From positions 182,364,977-182,428,976 of the forward strand of contig NC_081411.1 in the NCBI RefSeq assembly GCF_030272615.1: 64,000 nt of DNA. Direction: 5' to 3'. The DNA is from Cryptomeria japonica (lineage: Eukaryota; Streptophyta; Pinopsida; Cupressales; Cupressaceae). This document shows, in pieces, positions 23,663-33,142 of this stretch (positions are counted from its first letter, which is position 1; each line of letters starts with the position of its first letter). The notes below the pieces were generated by a model. That model did not search any database and was not told the origin of the DNA. It was given only the letters and a program-made list of their open reading frames with translations. Made by a program: the position numbers and the translations under genes.

Positions 23663-23962
23663 TAGAGGAGCATTAATGGCGGTAGGTGAGAGAAATGTAT
23701 AAAAGCACATTTCAAATCATTTCTCACTATCTATTTGCGAGCGAAGAAAAGTTTTCAAGTGCAGAAGTGAAGAAAAGACTATTTGAGCTAAGATTTCAAG
23801 AAATTGATAAATCTTGAAGGAGATTCAAATCCAGTTTGCAAGCGGTTGTGGAGAACTCAAAGCGGTGATTTGGCAACCGATGAAGAGTGAAGTGAAGCAG
23901 AATCTGGAAGCCCTAAATTCGCGTTGAAAAGGTATTTTTCATGTTCTTGAAAATACTCAACA
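23663..23962 (+). promoter_or_regulatory. Internal promoter and 5' untranslated region of the B unknown gene
   Basis: TATAAAAG at 23698-23705 lies 258 bases before an ATG in good context (AACAATGGC, ATG 23963-23965). The intervening sequence has no ATG-initiated ORF of note and reads like a plant leader. A start of transcription near 23730 is inferred from TATA spacing; nothing else proves it. Confidence 0.55.
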
Positions 23963-25103
23963 ATGGCTTCCGCATCTCATACCAGTTCTAGTGCATCCAT
24001 TGAGTTAGAAAGTTTTATTCAGAGGAAGTCCAAATATAATGCCTTATCACAAGTTCCAGCTAGAGTCATAGTTGAAGATGGAATTTCTGATTATATTGAC
24101 TGCAAAATAGAAGACCTAGGGTCTTTAGCTATTCACACTTAGTTAGGTTTGTTTTGCGGCAAGGACAAAAAGATCAAACCAGAGTTTAGCATTCTAGAGA
24201 AGAAGAAACTTCATAATGCAATATATTTTCTAGAAGATTTTTTGGAGGATCACATTAGGATCATCTTGAGCAGAGTCCATGGTGACAAGATGTACCTAGA
24301 GAGGACACATGATATCACGCCTCAGGCAATTCATGCAGTCACTAGTTTTTGCAATATAGGGGAAGTGCCAGCCCTAAGAAAGGTAAGCAAAATCGATATG
24401 ACCAAGCTCACCAGTTCAACAAGTGACTCATGGGGTATGACGGTTAATCCTATCAAGGATGATCTGGTGAAATACACCTGCATGGTGATAGGATACAGAA
24501 CGTTTTCAGCCAAGAGGATTAATTCTGTATCTACTACAACGGTAAATGCTGCTTATCAGATGATCAAAGAGGATGCATCTTTTGACTTATGCACTAGCAT
24601 GTAGAGGCAACTCCTGTTGAATCTAAAGGCGATCAAACATGACAATGCATTGAAGTTTAAGTTTGGGCAACTATTGATAGGCTTGTTCTTCTATTTCCAA
24701 GGCCACTTTCCTGGAGTAGGAGATGTCCAATGGTCTCCTGACCAACCGGTAACCAAATAGATCAAGGAAAGCATACAAGCTATCAAAACCGGTTACACTG
24801 ATGTACTGAACAAATATTTTGATGAGTTCAGAAGGAAGATGAGCCAGAGGATAAGGATCTCAGGTGATATAGTAAAAAAATATGAACATGACATCTATTT
24901 CACCATTTAGGTGGACAAATGCTTAATGGAGGCCATTGAGCCAAGAATGGAGGAAGTAGAGCCAATGGGCTATGAAGTTATGTATGATATGTTGGAAGGG
25001 TATGCCTCAACCCTTATTGCCTCGCCTCTTGATCCAAAGGCTAAAAGGACCAGAACCTACTTGGAGAGGATTGCATCGGCTAAAGAACCATCGGTTAAGA
25101 AAG

Positions 25104-25160
25104 GTAAAGAAGAAACTAGAGGTAACACCGGCAAAGAAGAAACTAGAGGTAACACCGGCA
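25104..25160 (+). repeat. Two tandem 27-bp repeats in the B unknown ORF
   Basis: GGTAAAGAAGAAACTAGAGG and GGCAAAGAAGAAACTAGAGG, each followed by TAACACC, in tandem. They are in frame and encode a duplicated GKEETRGNT. Confidence 0.85.
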
Positions 25161-25267
25161 AAAGTCTTCGAAAGAAAAAGGAAGATGAAGACAAATGAGC
25201 TTGACTCAGAAGAGATCAAGTCTGATGAAAAGCCAAAGAAGGCTAGATAGAAAAAGAAGATGAAGAA

Positions 25268-25272
25268 GAATG
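25268..25272. repeat. Target site duplication of element C, left copy (GAATG)
   Basis: GAATG directly precedes the TGTATATGG end of C and equals 36300-36304. Confidence 0.93.
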
Positions 25273-26037
25273 TGTATATGGTGAAAATGGATAATAATAA
25301 TAATGATATTGAAAAGCTAAATGAATTCAACCACAAAACCCTAGCCTAACAACAACAAAGATCCACCATAACATATGAAGATTACCTAAGACAATGCAAA
25401 TCAAATGAAATCACAAAGATTATACCATCACATGTCCAATAGGGTTTGGATCTCCATTCTTCCTATCTCCATTGATCTTGCTTGATATATTTGCTCTCAG
25501 ATTTTATGTGCACAAGAGCTCAACAAAGAACAGAATGTGGTTGCAAGTAGGATCGTAATGTAGTCAAGTGCATAAAAGATGATTAAGGTTTGATAATGAA
25601 GGAAGCATCTCCTTATATAGAAGACACAATAAGAAATGGAGGGATAAGATTGAGAGGTGTAAAAGGAGGTTGGCTATGATTAAAGGGTAGGTAAAAGAAA
25701 TAATAAAATAATGAAAGGGGTTGGTAGTGTATGAATTAAGAGATGAATGACATGTGTCATGGGTAGAAAAGGCTAATGAATTAATTAAATAAATAAAGAT
25801 TTATATAATTAATAGAAGAAGTGAGATCAATTAAATAAATAAGATATTTATTTAATTTAGGAAAAGGACAATTTAAATAAATAAATGTATTTATTTAAAT
25901 GAGAAATAAGGCTAGAAGAGGATAAATGAATTAATTAAACAAATAAAGATTTATTTAATTAATAGAATAATTAAGCTTAGATAATTAAATAAATAAAATA
26001 TTTATTTAATTAGACATGACAATTTTAGGTGTCTACA
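25273..26037 (-). repeat. 3' LTR of element C (765 bp)
   Basis: On the + strand it reads TGTATATGGTG to GGTGTCTACA. It aligns with 35385-36299 except that it has a single copy of a 150-bp unit. The TATA-like box is CCTTATATAG on + at 25611-25620, read in reverse. Confidence 0.93.
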
Positions 26038-26388
26038 TTTTGCCTCTCTTTGAGACAATGCGGCTTGTCGCGTTGTTTCAAAGAAGATAAGATGAACTGA
26101 TACAAAGTTGCCCCAAGATGGGAATGATATGCCCCCTTGAGAGATTGGATGAAAAAATGTTTAAAAAGATCACAGACAATCTCTCGATAAGAAAGAGAGG
26201 CTAGAATGGACTGATCGGATAAAGTGACAGAGTCACAGGATAATGAAGACTGACTCGGGAAACGAGGGCTAGGACTAGGGCTAGGGTAGTCTATAAGATA
26301 GATCACGAGGGAAATACATCCGCATTTTCATCTACACATCCATGAGAGCAGAGTGCAGAGCGAAATAGAGCAGCAGTAGTCAGTAGCG
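26038..26388 (-). other. 3' end of the C internal region with polypurine tract
   Basis: On the minus strand CAAAGAGAGGCAAAA (26038-26052) directly precedes the LTR TGTAGACACC and is the plus-strand primer. The rest is noncoding. Confidence 0.7.
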
Positions 26389-26455
26389 ATGGCCTTTGGT
26401 TCACAGATTCGACTGCGTTCGCCGATTCCAGAGGCCAGCAGAGGCAGGAGAGCCA
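26389..26455 (+). other. Candidate first exon of an antisense gene inside element C
   Basis: Antisense to C. An ATG at 26389 (AGCGATGGCC context) opens MAFGSQIRLRSPIPEASRGR, ending at a strong splice-donor-like CA|GTAAGT (26456). The region is more G/C-rich than its surroundings. It could be the start of the plant-mobile-domain unit at 27051-27299. No homology or transcript was examined, so this is a suggestion only. Confidence 0.3.
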
Positions 26456-26593
26456 GTAAGTACCACAAAACCTCCTTGTACTTTGATGCATTTATTGTTG
26501 TGATTAATGCATACTAGGTAATGTAATAAATGTGCGTTTATGTTAGGAAAGCGCGTTTGTGTCCAAAAATATGAATTTTTGTCTTCTAGGTCA

Positions 26594-26790
26594 AATCGAC
26601 AGTTTTGTGATGAACATACATTGTCGATTGGATAAGCTGCTGAGAGGATACACTCAAGCAGGTCCTCTAGGGAAGACTAGGATAACAAATAGGGCTAGGA
26701 TTGACAATTCTGTGATAGAACATACGTTGCCAATTAGGAAACTTCTCAAGAGGATTCACTCAAGCAGAGGCCCTAGGATAGGATAGATCA
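26594..26790 (+). repeat. Two imperfect tandem repeats of about 105 bp
   Basis: The unit starting near 26595 (TCGACAGTTTTGTGATGAAC ... AGAGGATACACTCAAGCAGG) recurs from about 26700 (TTGACAATTCTGTGATAGAA ... AGAGGATTCACTCAAGCAGA). It lies between the candidate exon and the plant-mobile-domain fragment. Confidence 0.7.
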
Positions 26791-26792
26791 AG

Positions 26793-27010
26793 GCACTTTG
26801 TGATGAACAGTGAGTACCAAGATATAGTACTTTGTGATGAATAGGGAGTACTAAAATATGAGAAGCACTTTGTGATGAACAGTGAGTGCAAATGTGAGCA
26901 GCACTTTGTGATGAACAGGGAGTGCCAAACACATAGTACTTTGTGATTAATAGGGAGTACCACTAGGATAGAAACAACACTTTGTGATGAACAGTGAGTG
27001 TCACTAGGAC
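26793..27010 (+). repeat. Six-fold imperfect tandem repeat around CACTTTGTGATGAACAG
   Basis: About six units of 33-40 bases share (A/T)(C/G)(A/T)ACTTTGTGAT(G/T)AA(C/T)AG(G/T)GAGT, starting near 26794, 26829, 26868, 26903, 26936 and 26978. They are noncoding with variable spacers. Confidence 0.8.
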
Positions 27011-27050
27011 TGAGATGATTGATTTGTGACTATAGGAGTATTTGCCTATG

Positions 27051-27299
27051 CTAGAGTCACGAGATAGATTCCCATCGACTCAGAGGTTGTGACCTGAGTT
27101 GACAGCCGAGGATCGAGCTGCGATTGAGGCTATGGGATTGAGACATATTCTGTATGTGCCTGAGTATCGAGCAAACATGGGATTGCTGACTGCACTAGCA
27201 AAGAGGTGGCACTCTGAGACTTGCACTTTTCATTTGTCGATGGGGGAGATGACAGTTACCTTGGAGGATGTAGACACCATCAAGGCTAGTCGGCTCTGA
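27051..27299 (+). pseudogene. Plant mobile domain (aminotransferase-like) fragment, antisense in element C
   Basis: From 27099 the frame reads LTAEDRAAIEAMGL, then a block with GLLTALAKRWHSETCTF and HLSMGEMTVTLEDV. This is the signature of the plant mobile domain (PMD, aminotransferase-like), where LxALVERWRPETHTFH and GEMTVTLxDV are typical. PMDs occur in host proteins such as MAIL1-type genes and in Mutator and gypsy elements. It has an in-frame TGA at 27090-27092 just upstream and stops at 27299, so about 65 residues of a domain several hundred long remain. It lies on the strand opposite to the C coding genes. Antisense extra ORFs near the 3' LTR are known in plant Ty3/gypsy elements, so it may be a relic of one rather than a random capture. 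Confidence 0.65.
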
Positions 27300-27427
27300 G
27301 GGAGCAAGTTCATCATAGCCTTAGAGGGCTCCCTATGTATCAGTTTTGTACCATTTTTGTATGATGATGTAGACACCTGCAGGTGATTGTAGCCATATGA
27401 TTTTGAGATCATTGTATCATGACACTT

Positions 27428-27452
27428 TATATATATATATATATATATATAT
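27428..27452. repeat. (TA)n microsatellite
   Basis: An uninterrupted TA run of 25 bases, followed by a region rich in ATGCAAAT-like words. Confidence 0.95.
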
Positions 27453-29032
27453 GAGATGATTCATCTTTGCAGCAGCTATATGCATGTGTACCTATGTGAT
27501 GAGATGTTCTTATGTGATGCTTATGATATGGATGCAAATATGTATATGATGCAATGCAATATATTTTATTTTTGTTCTTTTATGTTTTATATGTGTATGC
27601 ATGATGCAAATGTGAATGTATGTAATGCAGATGAATATGATAATGCAAATGTAAATTGTACTAACAGGTGTTGTGTGCAGGATGTGATGCAGTTGTGATA
27701 TCTATATGTATGTATGAAATGCTTATATGTGGTAATGTGGGTGCAACTACATGAAATGCAAATGTTTTTGGTGTGTCATTATACTCAGTCATGTGATAGT
27801 AGGCTACGCGGACTCGAGAAGGACGATGGAAGTCAACCAAGAAAGGGGGATGAAAGACAGAAGATATGAAAGTGAAAGAGCTTCTTGTGAATTATCATCA
27901 TTGAGCTTTATTATGGCAAGTAGGTTATGACAATCGAGGCATATGTTCGACCCAGAAAGTCATTGTACCTGTTTGCATGGAGATAAGACAGTCACAAACA
28001 AGGAATGCCCCAGTTCACACTAAACTCACAGTGTCCTCATATCCTTGGACAAGTCATAGCATTACTAAGAGACAATCCATAGACAGCAAATACAAATAGG
28101 TGACGATACCCCATCCTCACCTTTCTAGTCAAAGACATCCTGGAGATAGACTCTCTAGTCAGAGACACCCTGGAAAAGCTAAAAGACATGTCACCAAAAG
28201 ATAAAATCAAAAGAAAACCAAGACTCAACACCAACATCCACTATAGTCCTCAAATTTAGTGTCTCTTGTCACTTGTATAAGTCTTATTTGATTGTGGTCA
28301 CAATGTTTACATTCACAAAAAGGATAGATAGCATTGAACCATATGTTGTTTGAGTCTATTGAAAGATTTGATTTGTTGAAGCCCATTGTTGTTGCTGTGT
28401 CTCATCTGAAACTGACTAACTCCATGAAACTGATACTTTATTGCAGAGAAGATGGAACTTTATTGCGGATTGGTGATGCAGATGCTGCTTTATTGCAAAT
28501 TGGGCACGAATAGACTGAAGGAAGCTCGGAATAAACTGTACTCCTCGAAACATGTGATGCTCTCAGTTCCACACCCATCACTAGACATAGGATTTTTCCT
28601 TAGCCACAGATAGGATCTGATTTATTATGGATGGAAAGGGAAGTTTATTATGAATGGCTAACCAATCTTGGGTAGATCAATAACAAGCCATGATGGGAAT
28701 GGGTAAGTTTATTATGGATGAATTGGTCATGAGTGTGTGCAAAGTGAAGTGATGAAAGAGAATCCTGAAGGAGGGAGAGCAATGTCTCTACACATGGCGC
28801 TGGTGACCCAGATTTCACCATGGTACTTGCCCAGGGTACCACCGAAGTGGTTTTCACCGTTGGACGAAATTATTTCTCTTTACTTTTTTTGATTTTTCAA
28901 TGTTTTGTGTGTCACAAGGCGCCTGTTTGCCAGGTTTTCACCAAGTAACGATTTTTTTGTTTTATAATTTTTTTGTATTTTTGAAATTTTTGAAATTTTT
29001 TTGTATTTTTTGCATTAGGATACTTTGAAGAG
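27453..29032 (-). other. Long 3' noncoding region of element C
   Basis: No supported gene on either strand. It contains degenerate word repeats: ATGATGCAAATG types at 27480-27740, TTTATTGC at 28430-28500 and TTTATTATGAATGG at 28640-28720. T-rich homopolymer stretches lie at 28880-29015. Confidence 0.55.
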
Positions 29033-29258
29033 CTATGTATAAAACCTGCGAAGGTGCATGTTGTTGATAGGATCCTCCAAAGGTTCACCTTCTATAGTTG
29101 AGAGCTGATATGCCCCAGATCCATATGTTGCTGTAATGATGTAAGGACCAAGCCAGTTTGGTTTGAACTTGCCCTTCTTCTCTCTATCTTGCTGATTTTT
29201 GGGATTTTCTTTGAGAACTAAGTCCCCTACCTCAAATGTGTGAGGCTTAACCTTATGA
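29033..29258 (-). pseudogene. C-terminal tail of gypsy integrase in element C
   Basis: Minus-strand frame contains FEVGDLVLKENPKNQ, GKFKPNWLGPYIITATYGSG and INNMHLRRFYT, ending at TAG (29033-29035). This is the GPY/F-type C-terminal module of Ty3/gypsy integrases, which helps DNA binding and targeting. The zinc domain and DDE core that should precede it are missing, so it is an orphan tail left by an internal deletion. Confidence 0.85.
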
Positions 29259-29260
29259 TT

Positions 29261-29800
29261 TTAACTGCAACATTCCTTGACTGAATGATGTGTATCTTGA
29301 GTGACTGTCTTCCTTGATGAAGAAACTAAGATAGAATTACTAGTGTGTGGACTACACAGGCCCGTATGCGTGTCACCTAAAGAAGTTTGGGCATCCCTGA
29401 TAACAAAGTCCCTTGAGGAAGCTCCATTAAAGGTCCATGATGTATTGCCAGAAGGGAAAGGATGTGTAAAACAAGTGGATGATTGATGAAGGCTTATGAT
29501 TGTGAAAAGAAATGAAAGTAGGATAGCATGATGGAGACTTAGGATCAACAAGTATGCTTTTTGGCTTGAAATTTTCAAAATTTTGCCCCTAGTTATTTTG
29601 ATATTAGGGGAGATCATCTCTTGCTCTTTTTTCTTCATAGGATTTTTATCCTTGACTTTGATTTTTGTAGAGTCCAATAGCTTTTGATTTTGATTTGGAC
29701 TAAAGAACTTCTCTTTATTTTTGACTTTTAGATTTTTCTTTTCAAAGCTTGATTTTTGATCCCTAATTAGTAAGGGCTTTTGTAATTCTTGTTGATCCAA
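29261..29800 (-). other. Spacer ORF of element C of uncertain status
   Basis: A 179-codon frame between protease and the integrase tail. It is lysine-rich at first, then has one hydrophobic stretch (AYLLILSLHHAILLSFLF) and a Ser/Thr-rich end. It occupies the place where reverse transcriptase should be. I see no retroviral domain and no second copy to test it, so it may be filler sequence with an accidental frame. Confidence 0.35.
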
Positions 29801-29878
29801 GTCTAGAAGTGGAGTGGAAATGGAATGAGTGGATGAAATGGTAAGGCTATGTGAGTTCTCCAGAGGGTTGGCAATATG

Positions 29879-30844
29879 CTAAATAGATTCTTTGTTGGAA
29901 CCACTCTTAGGATTGTTGATATCAGGAGATGCTTGCACCACTAAAGGAGATTTGCATTCAGACTTAGTAGCCACAACACTAGGTGGTTCAAACCCAATTC
30001 CTTTCAAATTGTTTATAGATTTTTCATGTCGACTGAATACCTTAGGAGATAGTGGGAATTGATCAACATGAAAGATATACTTACCACGTCCCATGTCTTT
30101 AATCTTGAACTTTTCTTTTAGCTTTGTTTGCTTTGATGTAGAAGCTTTTAATGATTCTGGCTCCACATATGCTGATGAAGGAATAGCTTCTCGATTGACT
30201 GGGATTGTTATTTCTGATCTAGGTCGTAGATTGTTGCAATATATGAGTGGATTTGGGTCAGCTTTGACAGTCACTTCAACTCCATTGTGAGGAAACTTGA
30301 TACATCGATGATATGTAGATGGGGCTGCTCTCATTTCATGAATCCAAGGGCGTCCTAGCAATATGTTATAAGTGAGATCTAGATCCAAGACTTGACAAAC
30401 CACATCCTTTGTAACTAGCCCAACTCTAAGAGGTAAGGTGACTATGCCCTTGGATGAATGCTCTTCGTCATCATATGCCTTGATGGTGATTTGATTTGTA
30501 GAATTCATAGCTTTATCAGAATATCCCAATTGTTTAATTGTGCTCAATGTACAAATGTTTAGACCAGCTCCTCCATCTATCAAGACTCGTTTTATTCTAT
30601 GTTTGTGTATGAAGGCTTCAACGTGTAGCAGTGCATTATGTGGCTGACTTACGAAGGTGTCATCGGCTTCTGTGAATGTAAGTGAATGTGGAATAGAAAG
30701 GTATCCCACCATGGCTTGAAACTAGTCCATGTTCAGATTAGTAGGAATGGCAGTGTCTCTCAAGATTTTGTCAAGAATGGATTTATGAGCGGGGGATATG
30801 CGTAATAGCTCAAGGATGGAGATGAGCGTGGGTGTCTTCCCTAA
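29879..30844 (-). pseudogene. Aspartic protease region of element C
   Basis: The minus-strand frame from 30712 (MVGYLSIPHSLTFTEADD) holds the protease motif RVLIDGGAGLNICTLS, with the catalytic Asp at residue 46 in a DGGA rather than DSGA setting, then LPLRVGLVTKDVVCQVLDLD and YNILLGRPWIHEM, the flap and C-terminal LLGRPW strand of plant gypsy proteases. The block from 30844 to 30713 continues the gag frame after a TAG shared with element A and contains one further stop. It cleaves the polyprotein in the particle. The A copy is at 43094-43800. Confidence 0.85.
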
Positions 30845-33142
30845 CTATTCTACAAGGTCATACTCAAGTTTGGTTGATAAGGAAGTGGTGTTCTTGGCTA
30901 GAGCACCTTGCAAAGTGATTTTACCTCGGTGGGTTGTAACATGACATTTAGAGGTAGGTTCGGAAGAAGATCCAACACCTTTTAGGACAATCCTGGGTCT
31001 CCTGGTAGAATTCTCAGACATTTTGTCCTTGATGATAATGGTAGAGACATAATTGTCCATCAAGATGTGATTGATAGTTGAATCATAGTTGTAGGATGCT
31101 CTGGTATAGTTGGTTTGGTCCTCTATGGCTTTAGCTTTTCCCTTGTCATGTTTTGGGAATGGTTCCTTAAACATCTCATGTTCTTGATTAGACGAGTGTC
31201 CCTCAATCTCAATATCACCTCTATCAATGAGATCTTGTATGATGTTCTTCAGTCGATGACAATTTCCTGTCTTATGACCTTTGCTCTTATGAAATTCACA
31301 ATACTCATCATCATTCCACCAATTTGGTTTAACCTTTGGTTCATATGGAGGAAAATCTAGAATAGTGATTATCTTGTTTGCCACTAGCTTTTTGAAAACT
31401 GACTCAAGTGGTTCTCCCAATGGGGTGTACTTCCTTCATGATCTGGAAGTTGTTTGAGTATTCACTTGATTGTTTATAGAACTTGATCCCGAAAAGATGA
31501 ATTTGGGTCGCACTATGTTGGCATCGACAACACCATCATTGACTGTGTTCTTGTTTTTATTCCAAAATCTTGGCTTGTCTTTTCCTTTAAAGTCATCTTT
31601 GTTTTCCTTGAATATCTTAATAAGTCCTTGTTCAATTAAGACCTTCTCTATTGCTAAGCCTTTTTCAATGACGTCCTTGAAGGTGGACAAACAAGGCTTT
31701 CTTAGATCATAGCCAATGTCTTTGTTAACATTTTGTGTGAACATTTCTACCATTTGTTTTTGTAGAATTTCACAAGAGCATCTGCTGGCTAGATTTCTCC
31801 ATCTTTGTAAAAATGATGCAAAAGATTCTCCCTCTTTTTGCTTGGTGTTGCACAAAGTAGTGACTGATATGTCTGTCTCTATATTGTAGGAGAAATTTTG
31901 AATAAATGCCTCTGCTAGATCACCCCATGACTTAATACCAGGTGGGAGTTGAGAACCATTCCATAGCTTGATCACCTAAGCTTTGTGGGAATAATCTCAT
32001 CAAATATGTCTCTTCTGCTACTACCTCAATGCAAGTTGTGAAAAATTGTCTTATGTTTGTCTTAGGATCCCCTTTTCCTCTATACTTATCAAACTTAGGC
32101 ATCACAAAGTGTGTAGGAAATGGAGGCATTGGAATGCTTTTGTCAAATGGATAGGGACATATGTCTCTCATTGTGTATGTTGTCTTTGGTGTATTTATGT
32201 CCTCCATTTTCTTTTGTAAGTCCCTGATTTGTTGCTCCAAATTGCTCTTAGGTGGAGATCAACTTCTTGGACATACCCCATGCTTGAGGCACCAATTGGA
32301 GGAGGAGCATGTTGCATATATGGGTGGTATTGATCATACACATGTTCATATGGAGGAGGTCTGTAATGATGTTGCGTATATGGACCACTTGGTATAGATT
32401 CATGTTGAGGAATGCCATATCTATTTTGTCCATGTATACCATACTCTATAGGCATGTCATGTTCTAATGTGTTGCCCCCAAATTTGACATGGGGTTTCCT
32501 TGTGTCCAAAGTTTGAGCATGCCTTTGAATATCCAATTGCTTTGGTGGTTGATCCTTAGCATTGGTATGTGATTGAGCATATCTGTCTGCATAAGACTTC
32601 CATAATGGTTTGCGAAGGTGAGTATCATATGCTTGACCATGTGTGTATGGGCTCTCTGGTTTTTGAAACAAAGATGATGGTGATTCAGGTACCATATGTG
32701 GTCCTCTATTGCCTCCACTATTAGGCCTCCTTTGATCCATGTTGGAGTGAGTTTGTTGCAAAGGTCTATGTTCCATTATTTGAGACATGTCAAAATCATG
32801 AGGTATCTTGGCTCCACTTTGTGCCATCATTTGTAAGAAGTATTGTCTGTCACTCCTCATTATTTCCTCAACCAATCAATTGAAATGGGGATTCATAATG
32901 GATTCTTCCACATCTGCTAAATGTACTGAAAAGTTGTCCATATTGTCATTATGTGTATCATTGTTATTTGTAGTGTCCATGTTCTCAACATTTGGAATGT
33001 TTATATAGGCATCCATGTCAGGTAATGTAGTATGATCAGAATTGAAAAAGATATCATTGTCATACTCATAAGAACTCATGTTTACGGACTCTTGAGCCTC
33101 TTTAGTTTCTCTGCTATGTTTTTGAAGATGGGTTTCAACCAT
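30845..33142 (-). pseudogene. gag of element C
   Basis: Reads from MVETHLQKHSRETKEAQ (33142) to a TAG at 30845, about 766 codons, the same span as in A. The N-terminal third is Asn/Asp/His-rich. The middle has the Retrotrans_gag domain (IPMPPFPTHFVMPKFDKYRG, LFPQSLGDQAMEWF, SFASFLQRWRNLASRC). The C-terminal part has the zinc-type motif YCEFHKSKGHKTGNCHRLK. Stops and frameshifts are near 32875, 32230, 31975 and 31430. It would form the capsid and bind RNA. Confidence 0.85.

Larger units (their letters stand above)
23963..25272 (+). pseudogene. Large unknown ORF of the B/K family, N-terminal half (copy B)
   Basis: Function unknown. Begins MASASHTSSSASIELESF and carries a helical domain of roughly 300 residues with ITPQAIHAVTSFCNIGEVP, VKYTCMVIGYRTFSAKRINS, FKFGQLLIGLFFYFQ and PMGYEVMYDMLEGYA. 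A basic segment with PKAKRTRTYLERI and FERKRKMKT could act as a nuclear localisation signal (inference). In-frame TAGs near 24140, 24603, 24758 and 24908 and a frameshift near 25165-25195 break this copy. The frame runs through KKKMKKN and is cut at 25272 by C; it resumes at 36305 as ELATSALVNIDISSYKPL when one GAATG copy is removed. No reverse transcriptase, integrase or other catalytic motif is visible. Confidence 0.7.

Noticed and set aside
26793..27010. CRISPR-like array
   Set aside because: Repeats are imperfect with irregular short spacers, in a plant retroelement; no cas genes.
27099..27299. A functional host plant-mobile-domain gene
   Set aside because: Only about 65 residues remain, with a stop just upstream and divergence right after the TLEDV block, and it lies wholly inside a bounded retroelement.
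29261..29800. Possible envelope-like gene in element C (hydrophobic stretch after protease)
   Set aside because: Only one hydrophobic segment, no signal peptide, no second copy and no conserved cysteine pattern; position matches deleted pol rather than an env slot.
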